Of a stretch of 5,067 nt of DNA, positions 1-4,522 are shown piece by piece; within the stretch, counting starts at the first letter, position 1; the number at the start of each line of letters is the position of its first letter. The stretch comes from Alphaproteobacteria bacterium (GTDB taxonomy: Bacteria > Pseudomonadota > Alphaproteobacteria > Micavibrionales > UBA2020), in contig JAGXAX010000126.1 in the NCBI GenBank assembly GCA_018971405.1, forward strand, positions 1 to 5,067, read 5' to 3'. Both the position numbers and the translations under genes were made by a program. The notes beneath the pieces were generated by a model. The model was given only the letters and a program-made list of their open reading frames with translations, ran no database searches and was not told where the DNA came from.

Positions 1-1278
1 GCCTGCGCCGGCGACGCGCAGATCATCGATACCGCTGCGCTGCACCACGTCACGCGCGTCATGACCACGGCGCTCGACATCCTGCCCGCCGCCGCGCCGG
101 AATTCCGCCCGCTGCAGCTCGGCATGACGAACATGGCGGCGCTACTGATGAGCAAGGGACTTGCTTACGACAGCGACCAAGCCCGCGCGACGGCCGCGCT
201 GGCGGCCGCTTTCGTCTCCGGCGCGGCGCGACGCGCTTCGGCGGAAATCGCCGCGGAAAAAGGCGCCTACCCCGCCTATGAGGCCGGCGCAAAAGACAGC
301 CTGCAAGCCGTCAAGGACACAATGTCATTGTTGACGGGAACGCCTGCCGCGCAAGCAAACGCCCTGCGCCGCGCCGCACCTTTGCGCCCCGCGCTCTGCC
401 CCGACGTGGCGCTCGCCGACGCCGCGCGGCAGGTCTGGAACGAAGCCTACCATCTCGGACGGGAAACGGGCTTCCGCCACGCGCGGCTGACCGGCATGAG
501 CGGCGACTGGCCGGTGCAGGCGCTGCTCGGCGCGGAATCGCAGGGGCTTATGCCCGTCGCGACACAGCTTCACGGGAAAAGCCTCACCCCGCTCGTGCCC
601 GCCGCGCTGAAGGCTCTCAGCTACAGCGCCGCCGAAAGCAACGACATTTATTTCCATGCCGCGGGCCACGGCTCTCTGCTCGACGCGCCCTTCGTCAACC
701 ACAAAGACCTGCGCAGACAAGGATTTCATCAAGCGGCGCTCGACGCCGTGGAAGCCGCGCTCGCGACGGCACTGCATATCCGCTACGCCTTCAACCGCTG
801 GACGCTGGGCGACGACTTCTGCGAGCATATGCTCGGCTTCTCGCCGGAGGAAATAAACGACGAGGCCTTCGACATTCTCTCCGCCCTCGGCTTCAGCGAG
901 GAGCAGATCAAAGCGGCGAACGCCTACTGCTGCGGCACGCTCGCGCTGGCGGGCGCGCCGCACCTGAAACCTGCGCACATACCCGTGTTCGACTGCGCCG
1001 TCCCCCCTGTCGCGCAAATCGGCATGCAGGCGGCCGTGGAGCCGTTTTTATCCGGCGTCTCGGCGCATACCATCCGGCTCGACTACGCCGCGACGGTCGA
1101 CGACGTGCAGAAGCTGCTTCTTGCCGGCTGGGAACGGGGCATCAAAAAATTACGGTTTTATCGCGACAACGGCTCGCTGCTGCACGACCTCGCCGCCCCT
1201 GCCGCGCAAGCCCCCTCTGATACAAAAAACGAGGGAAGTCAAATGGTTGAATCCGGCGCCACGCGGAAGAGCGCCTGA
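1..1278 (+). CDS. Divergent class II (B12-dependent) ribonucleotide reductase-like protein, C-terminal part (5' partial)
   Basis: The frame is open at base 1 and reads without a stop for 425 residues, so the ATG at 61 is internal and the true start lies upstream. Landmarks of alphaproteobacterial NrdJ appear in order: CAGDAQIIDT (residues 2-11), LGMTNMAALLMSKG, GHGSLLDAPFVNHKDLRRQGF, the stretch around YAFNRWTLGDDFC, a CGT-x5-GAPHLKP block with PVFDCA, and ATVDDV near the end. NrdJ reduces ribonucleotides to deoxyribonucleotides in the cytoplasm using adenosylcobalamin. Several expected parts are missing or altered: the APTGTI-type phosphate loop is replaced by a GMSGDWPVQ stretch (493-519), the segment before the LGMTNM block is shortened, a basic segment after FDCA is lost, and the protein ends soon after FYRDNGSLL with no cysteine-rich redox tail. 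The radical-site cysteine region would lie upstream and cannot be inspected. Relationship to NrdJ is fairly sure; catalytic activity is doubtful. It may be a repurposed paralogue. Confidence 0.8.
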   Translation, partial: ACAGDAQIIDTAALHHVTRVMTTALDILPAAAPEFRPLQLGMTNMAALLMSKGLAYDSDQARATAALAAAFVSGAARRASAEIAAEKGAYPAYEAGAKDSLQAVKDTMSLLTGTPAAQANALRRAAPLRPALCPDVALADAARQVWNEAYHLGRETGFRHARLTGMSGDWPVQALLGAESQGLMPVATQLHGKSLTPLVPAALKALSYSAAESNDIYFHAAGHGSLLDAPFVNHKDLRRQGFHQAALDAVEAALATALHIRYAFNRWTLGDDFCEHMLGFSPEEINDEAFDILSALGFSEEQIKAANAYCCGTLALAGAPHLKPAHIPVFDCAVPPVAQIGMQAAVEPFLSGVSAHTIRLDYAATVDDVQKLLLAGWERGIKKLRFYRDNGSLLHDLAAPAAQAPSDTKNEGSQMVESGATRKSA

Positions 1279-1304
1279 GCGCAAACATACTATTTACCTC
1301 TAAA

Positions 1305-1333
1305 TTGCCTTTAAATTTATGAAAAATTATATG
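1305..1333 (+). promoter_or_regulatory. Possible sigma70-type promoter in AT-rich spacer
   Basis: TTGCCT (1305-1310) and TATATG (1328-1333) are separated by 17 bp, each matching four of six consensus bases. They lie in the AT-rich gap between the nrdJ-like gene and the small ORF at 1394. A 6-bp inverted repeat, TAAATT/AATTTA (1301-1306 and 1314-1319), overlaps the -35 side. Because the region is AT-rich, chance matches are easy, and the call rests on spacing and position only. No convincing terminator for the upstream gene is visible here. Confidence 0.28.
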
Positions 1334-1393
1334 GTATTTAAAACCTTTCTGGGATACTGGGAATATGACCCAAAGAATATAGGGGGCAGCCCA

Positions 1394-1567
1394 ATGGAGA
1401 AGCACATCGCAACTATGCGGCCTGAGATCCGGAACGCGTTCAACCACGCGGTCGACAGGCGGATGGAACGGCGCGAAGAGCCGGTCTACGACCTCTATTT
1501 CCGCGAAGTGTCCGCCGGCAATGACGATGGCGGCGGCTTTTTCCAAAAATGTCACGACAAAAACTGA
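1394..1567 (+). CDS. Small hypothetical protein, 57 aa
   Basis: I do not recognise this protein. The ATG at 1394 is preceded by a strong purine run (AGGGGG, 1381-1386) at usable spacing. The in-frame ATG at 1319 would add 25 residues but has no ribosome-binding site and lies in AT-rich, promoter-like DNA, so the shorter form is preferred. The product is hydrophilic, with an arginine/glutamate-rich middle (DRRMERREEP, residues 21-30), a short aromatic stretch (VYDLYF) and a DDGGGFF segment near the C-terminus. No signal peptide, membrane segment or paired cysteines are seen; there is a single Cys near the end. Codon choice (GCG, GTC, CGG) resembles that of the neighbouring genes, which favours a real gene. 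It ends 50 bp before the RidA-family start and may share its transcript. Confidence 0.5.
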   Translation: MEKHIATMRPEIRNAFNHAVDRRMERREEPVYDLYFREVSAGNDDGGGFFQKCHDKN

Positions 1568-1582
1568 TTTATTTTAAGGCGG

Positions 1583-1612
1583 AACTCCTTTAGCCTTTTG
1601 CGCAAAGGAGTT
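1583..1612 (+). promoter_or_regulatory. Hairpin sequestering the ribosome-binding site of the RidA-family gene
   Basis: AACTCCTTT (1583-1591) and AAAGGAGTT (1604-1612) form a perfect 9-bp stem with a 12-nt loop; in RNA it can be extended by two G-U pairs. The right arm contains AAGGAG (1605-1610), the Shine-Dalgarno sequence for the ATG at 1618. A second CCTTT (1594-1598) in the loop can pair with the same AAAGG, giving a competing smaller hairpin. The following T run is only four bases and partly in the stem, so a role in translation control (or a weak terminator for the small ORF) is as likely as strong termination. The pairing is seen; regulation is inferred. Confidence 0.5.
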
Positions 1613-1617
1613 TTCGC

Positions 1618-2088
1618 ATGTCACAACAAGTCATCCAGTCACGTTTGAAAGATCTCGGCATCGCGTTGCCGACGCCCGCCGCCCCTGCCGCCAACTATGT
1701 GCCGTTCGTCATATCCGGCACGACGCTGCATGTGTCAGGCCAACTGCCCGCGAAAGACGGCACGCTAATCAAGGGCTGTCTCGGCCGCGAGATCGGCATC
1801 GAACAGGGGCAGGAAGCGGCGAAACTCTGCGCTGTTAACATTCTGGCGCAGGCCAATGCCGCGCTGGAAGGCAATCTCGGACGGATCAGGCGCTGCGTCA
1901 AACTCGGCGGCTTCGTCGCCTCCGCACCGGACTTCTTCGACCAGCCCAAGGTCGTGAACGGCGCTTCGGATCTGATCGTGGCCGTACTCGGCGATGCGGG
2001 CAGACATGCGCGCTTTGCCGTCGGCGTCGCCGCCCTGCCCTTCGGCGTCGCCGTCGAGGTGGATGCGACGTTTGAAATTGCGTCATAG
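1618..2088 (+). CDS. RidA/YjgF/YER057c/UK114 family protein, 156 aa
   Basis: RidA-family proteins form trimers; the best-known members hydrolyse reactive enamine/imine intermediates released by PLP enzymes such as threonine dehydratase. This protein matches the longer (about 150 aa) bacterial branch of the family rather than the short E. coli RidA type. Visible family features are NYVPFVISG near residue 26, HVSGQLP (38-44), EAAKLCAVNILAQ (66-78), VKLGGFVASAPDF (94-106), NGASDL (114-119) and HARFAVGVAALP (130-141). Arg132 aligns by eye with the substrate-carboxylate-binding arginine (Arg105) of E. coli RidA. The RidA cysteine two residues further on is Ala here. The ATG at 1618 has AAGGAG seven bases upstream, and that site is within a hairpin. 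No signal peptide is present, so it is cytoplasmic. The family call is firm; the substrate for this branch is not known to me. Confidence 0.93.
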   Translation: MSQQVIQSRLKDLGIALPTPAAPAANYVPFVISGTTLHVSGQLPAKDGTLIKGCLGREIGIEQGQEAAKLCAVNILAQANAALEGNLGRIRRCVKLGGFVASAPDFFDQPKVVNGASDLIVAVLGDAGRHARFAVGVAALPFGVAVEVDATFEIAS

Positions 2089-2096
2089 TTTTATTT

Positions 2097-2138
2097 TTCA
2101 TATCTATAAAACGATATTTTACAATCGCTAGATATGAA
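2097..2138. repeat. Perfect 10-bp inverted repeat in AT-rich spacer
   Basis: TTCATATCTA (2097-2106) and TAGATATGAA (2129-2138) are exact reverse complements separated by 22 bp. The interior holds a nested pair, TAAAA/TTTTA (2107-2111 and 2117-2121). It starts 9 bp after the RidA-family stop and ends just before a candidate -35 element. It could be a dimeric regulator site or a transcript-end structure for the upstream gene. No T tract follows the right arm, so classical intrinsic termination on the + strand is not obvious. Confidence 0.5.
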
Positions 2139-2146
2139 TATTAAAC

Positions 2147-2176
2147 TTGATATAAGTAAATGAACTTCGCTACTAT
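2147..2176 (+). promoter_or_regulatory. Candidate sigma70 promoter for the metallopeptidase-like pair
   Basis: TTGATA (2147-2152, five of six consensus bases) and TACTAT (2171-2176, four of six) are separated by 18 bp. A transcript starting near 2183 would leave a leader of about 30 nt before the ATG at 2215 and include the AAGGGAG ribosome-binding site at 2199-2205. The promoter lies directly downstream of the 10-bp inverted repeat. This is a motif-based inference only. Confidence 0.45.
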
Positions 2177-2214
2177 GTCTTCCCGCATATATTCCGGCAA
2201 GGGAGTTTGATTTT

Positions 2215-3048
2215 ATGAAGAAATGGAACTTGAAATCCACGCTTGCCGCCGCCACCGATGCTGCAGACCGCCTTGCCGGAAAAACCTACGAAAAAGCGGA
2301 AGAGCTTGCCGGAAAGGCGCGCGAAAAAGCCGCTCCCGCGGCGGCCTCGGCCCTGAAAACGGCCTTTAACGGCGCGACCGGTGCCACCGGCTATCTCGCC
2401 GAAAAGACGCTCGGCAAATACCTCGAACGCAAGGACGACGCCGATTATCCGACGCTGTCCGGCGTTCCGCTGACGGCGGGTGAAACCGCCCTGATGAAAA
2501 GCATTTTCGGCGACGAGATAGACACGGATCAGGTCAAAAAATACCTCTCCGACAAACCCCACCCTTTCGTCATCGCCATGGCGAGCAGCGGCAAAAAAAT
2601 AAAGTTCTACGGCAAGGAAACGCACGTGCCGGATTACAGCCAGACAAAGAACGCCTCCAATTACTGGACGTTCGTTCACGAGATGACCCACGTCTGGCAG
2701 TTCCAGCATCCCAAGGAAGACATCCTGCGCGCCCTGCGCAACCCGACGCGCAGATACGACTACGAACTTTCGGAAGACAGCCGTTTTCAGGATTTCGGCG
2801 TGGAACAGCAGGCCTGCATCATCGCCGACTACGCGCTGCAATGCCTGTTCCGTGGGGCGAAAATCCCCGCCAACGGCAACAACGGCTATTATCTTCCCGT
2901 GGAAAACACAGATCCCCGGGCACAGACGCTCAAGCTGCTGTTCAAGACCGTGGAAGACCGGTTCCCGCAGGCGCGCGAAACGCGGCTGACGCTGCGCCCC
3001 CCCTCCAAAAAACCGTCTTCGAAAGACCTCAGGCTCGAAGGGTTCTGA
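2215..3048 (+). CDS. HExxH zinc-metallopeptidase-like protein ('vgr related protein' family), LEA-like N-terminus, 277 aa
   Basis: The core contains PLTAGETALMKSIFGD (residues 85-100), FVHEMTHVWQ (153-162) with the zinc-peptidase HExxH signature at His155, Glu156 and His159, and GVEQQACIIADY (195-206). Glu197 in EQQA is a reasonable third zinc ligand, 38 residues after the second His. This arrangement matches proteins commonly named 'vgr related protein' in Alphaproteobacteria. That name is historical and does not by itself imply a type VI secretion spike; proteolysis is unproven. Residues 8-70 form an Ala/Lys/Glu-rich helical region with an imperfect 11-residue tandem repeat resembling group 3 LEA motifs. 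No convincing signal peptide or membrane helix is seen. The C-terminal tail is basic and proline/serine-rich (261-270). AAGGGAG lies nine bases before the ATG. A shorter paralogue follows 34 bp downstream, so the two probably form an operon. Confidence 0.85.
   Translation: MKKWNLKSTLAAATDAADRLAGKTYEKAEELAGKAREKAAPAAASALKTAFNGATGATGYLAEKTLGKYLERKDDADYPTLSGVPLTAGETALMKSIFGDEIDTDQVKKYLSDKPHPFVIAMASSGKKIKFYGKETHVPDYSQTKNASNYWTFVHEMTHVWQFQHPKEDILRALRNPTRRYDYELSEDSRFQDFGVEQQACIIADYALQCLFRGAKIPANGNNGYYLPVENTDPRAQTLKLLFKTVEDRFPQARETRLTLRPPSKKPSSKDLRLEGF
2272..2337 (+). repeat. Two imperfect 33-bp coding repeats (11-residue units)
   Basis: The units at 2272-2304 and 2305-2337 encode LAGKTYEKAEE and LAGKAREKAAP. 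About 22 of 33 bases match, with the first nine identical. The unit length and the Ala/Lys/Glu pattern suggest an amphipathic helix of the type seen in group 3 LEA proteins. The repeat is absent from the downstream paralogue. Confidence 0.55.
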
Positions 3049-3052
3049 AAGC

Positions 3053-3064
3053 GCCCGCGCGGGC
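3053..3064. repeat. GC-rich perfect palindrome between the two paralogues
   Basis: GCCCGCGCGGGC is a perfect 12-bp palindrome beginning 4 bp after the stop of the first metallopeptidase-like gene and ending just before the GGAGGT ribosome-binding site (3067-3072) of the second. In RNA it gives a short GC stem with a four-base loop. No T run follows, so it may tune the expression ratio or mRNA decay rather than stop transcription. In DNA this rich in GC, chance occurrence is possible. Confidence 0.35.
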
Positions 3065-3082
3065 CCGGAGGTGCGGGAGATC

Positions 3083-3826
3083 ATGAGAAAAGGGTTTTTG
3101 AAAAAAGCGTTCGCGCCGTTTTTTGCCCCGCGCGGCGGCGTCCTGTCGCAACGCCCCGCAGATGTCCGCAACTACAGCAGGGATGAGGATGAGTCCCTTT
3201 ATCCAAGCCCCGCGGGAACGCCGCTCACCGCAGGCGAGGCGGCGCTGGTCAAAAGCATCTTCGGCGACGCGATAAAGACGGAAGACGTCCGCAAACATTT
3301 TTCAGCGCGGGAGAAGCCGGGCAGCGCCGCCGGATACGTCATCCCGGCGCAAACCTTCGGCACCGACTGCATCAAGTTCTACGGCCCGCGATACGCCTGC
3401 GACGACTACAGCCGCACGGATGACATCTTCAACTACGGCACCTTCATCCACGAAATGACGCATATCTGGCAAAACCGGCAGAACTACCTTTCCCAGCCCC
3501 CACATAATACGCCGGAAAACGGCAACAACACGTATGAATACGCACTGACGCCGCAGACGCGCTTCAAAAAACTCGGCGAGGAGCAACAGGCCAAGATTAT
3601 CGAGGATTACGCGCGGCAGTTTTTGTTCCTGAAGCGCCTGCCCGCAGGTGAAACGGACAAATACCTCCCCTCTCACGCGAAAGCAGGCGATCATGCGGAT
3701 CTCTATGATCTCAGGCTCCTGCAGAAGACCGTCGAGGATGCGTTTCCGCAGGCGCGCAAAACGCGCATGGCGCTGGAAGCGCAACTGGAGCAAAAACCGC
3801 CGCAGTCCCCCAAACCCGGCTTCTAA
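3083..3826 (+). CDS. HExxH zinc-metallopeptidase-like protein, second tandem paralogue, 247 aa
   Basis: This is a paralogue of the gene at 2215-3048. Shared blocks are GTPLTAGEAALVKSIFGD (45-62), CIKFYG (96-101), FIHEMTHIWQ (121-130) with HExxH at His123, Glu124 and His127, GEEQQAKIIEDYARQFLF (165-182) with Glu167 as likely third zinc ligand, and a KTVEDAFPQARKTR block (215-228). The N-terminus differs: residues 1-20 are short, basic and aromatic (KGFLKKAFAPFFAP), with no Ala/Lys helix. Insertions relative to the first copy include an asparagine-rich stretch (PENGNNT, 144-150). The ATG at 3083 is chosen because GGAGGT lies ten bases upstream; the in-frame GTG at 3071 overlaps that site and has none of its own. 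It is likely cotranscribed with its paralogue. Its stop overlaps the convergent hydrolase gene by 4 bp. Fold and metal site are likely; substrate is unknown. Confidence 0.83.
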   Translation: MRKGFLKKAFAPFFAPRGGVLSQRPADVRNYSRDEDESLYPSPAGTPLTAGEAALVKSIFGDAIKTEDVRKHFSAREKPGSAAGYVIPAQTFGTDCIKFYGPRYACDDYSRTDDIFNYGTFIHEMTHIWQNRQNYLSQPPHNTPENGNNTYEYALTPQTRFKKLGEEQQAKIIEDYARQFLFLKRLPAGETDKYLPSHAKAGDHADLYDLRLLQKTVEDAFPQARKTRMALEAQLEQKPPQSPKPGF

Positions 3827-4386
3827 ACCGGTTCCTGCAAACACACATCCCGCAGCATCGGGAACGCCGGATACGGCTGTTTGAAAATGTTCGAACCGAA
3901 ATGCCCCTGCCCCGTCATGACGACGAGCGTGCCGCCGAGTTTTTGACGCATCGCCTCGCCCTGCGCCGCGTCGCATCCCCAGGGGTCGTTGTCGGAATGG
4001 ATGAACGTGAAATCGCGACAGTTGCGGCGCATCTTTTCCCAGTCCGGATTTTGCATGAGCATGGGATGGTCGGGCGGCATCTTCGGAATCGGCATGACAA
4101 ACCCCGCGACCAAAACCGCTTTTTCAATCCTCACCGGAATTTTCTGCAGCAGCGAAAGGATCAGCGGCGCCCCCGCCGAATGGCCGATCATGATGGTCTC
4201 TTCATCGAAACGGGCGCGCTCCAACACCCATGGTGTCCAGACCGACAAGTCCGGCGCATCTTTTTGGGGCAGGTCGGGCGCCCAGACTTCCATCCCGTTT
4301 TTTTGCAGGGCGTCGATCAGCCACGGCAGCCAGAAATCCCGCGGCCCCGAACCTGTTCCGTGAAAAAGGAGCGCTTTTTTTGCCAT
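3823..4386 (-). CDS. RBBP9/YdeN-like alpha/beta serine hydrolase, 187 aa
   Basis: The protein has the size and layout of the small alpha/beta hydrolases related to RBBP9 and Bacillus YdeN (Ser_hydrolase family). A first strand with ALLFHGTGSG (residues 5-14) supplies the oxyanion loop. The nucleophile elbow is GHSAG with Ser70. The acid is probably Asp134 in SDNDPWG, and the base is His162 in GQGHFG, so the full triad is present in order. Length is close to the family norm and there is no signal peptide, indicating a cytoplasmic enzyme. Substrates for most of this family are unsettled. The start at 4386 is supported because the first strand begins at once, but no clear Shine-Dalgarno sequence precedes it; the upstream bases are AT-rich. 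The gene converges on the metallopeptidase-like pair and is divergent from accD. Confidence 0.9.
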   Translation of the reverse strand: MAKKALLFHGTGSGPRDFWLPWLIDALQKNGMEVWAPDLPQKDAPDLSVWTPWVLERARFDEETIMIGHSAGAPLILSLLQKIPVRIEKAVLVAGFVMPIPKMPPDHPMLMQNPDWEKMRRNCRDFTFIHSDNDPWGCDAAQGEAMRQKLGGTLVVMTGQGHFGSNIFKQPYPAFPMLRDVCLQEPV

Positions 4387-4522
4387 ATTTTAATCAACAC
4401 AATCCATAATTTATCCCATTTTCATCATTTTATATATTATGAAAATATAAAACAGGATGACGCAAATGCCTATCTCTGATAGTGAATTATGGTTCTAAAT
4501 AACAGGGAATAAAAGCAGAAAT
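4387..4522. promoter_or_regulatory. AT-rich divergent promoter region between the hydrolase gene and accD
   Basis: This 136-bp spacer must hold the promoters for both flanking genes, as they point away from each other. On the + strand, -10-like hexamers TATATT (4433-4438) and TATTAT (4435-4440) match five of six consensus bases, but no good -35 stands at standard spacing, so no promoter is pinned. A short inverted repeat CTATC/GATAG (4470-4474 and 4478-4482) lies closer to accD. Neither gene has a strong ribosome-binding site here: AGGGA (4504-4508) is 14 bases from the accD ATG, and none is seen before the hydrolase. Confidence 0.4.
4418..4452. repeat. Overlapping AT-rich inverted repeats
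   Basis: Two mutually exclusive pairings are visible: ATTTTCAT (4418-4425) with ATGAAAAT (4439-4446), and TTTTATAT (4428-4435) with ATATAAAA (4445-4452). Both are perfect 8-bp matches. They sit in the divergent promoter region and overlap the -10-like hexamers, where a regulator could act on both genes. The low complexity of the sequence makes chance a real alternative. Confidence 0.4.

Noticed and set aside
325..1017. Long open frame on the - strand opposite the nrdJ-like gene.
   Set aside because: It mirrors codon bias of the + strand gene; its Arg/Val-rich product has no recognisable motif, whereas the + frame carries clear RNR landmarks.
1319..1393. N-terminal extension of the small ORF from the ATG at 1319.
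   Set aside because: No ribosome-binding site, AT-rich and overlapping a candidate promoter; the ATG at 1394 has a strong purine run upstream.
3071..3082. GTG start at 3071 for the second metallopeptidase-like gene.
   Set aside because: It overlaps the GGAGGT that best serves the ATG at 3083 and has no correctly spaced site of its own.
2173..3171. 332-codon open frame on the - strand opposite the first metallopeptidase-like gene.
   Set aside because: Composition is typical of an antisense shadow in GC-rich DNA, and the + strand frame has HExxH and family blocks.
2215..3826. Type VI secretion spike (VgrG) identity for the tandem pair.
   Set aside because: The proteins lack the length and beta-rich spike repeats of VgrG; 'vgr related' is only a legacy name for this HExxH family.
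3901..4479. 192-codon + strand frame opposite the hydrolase gene.
   Set aside because: The - strand frame has a full Ser-Asp-His triad; the + frame is His/Arg-rich and runs into AT-rich spacer.
4457..4498. A 13-codon reading frame (ATG to TAA) upstream of accD that could be a leader peptide.
   Set aside because: It has only a weak AGG before it, one Trp codon and no run of any regulatory amino acid; chance is sufficient.
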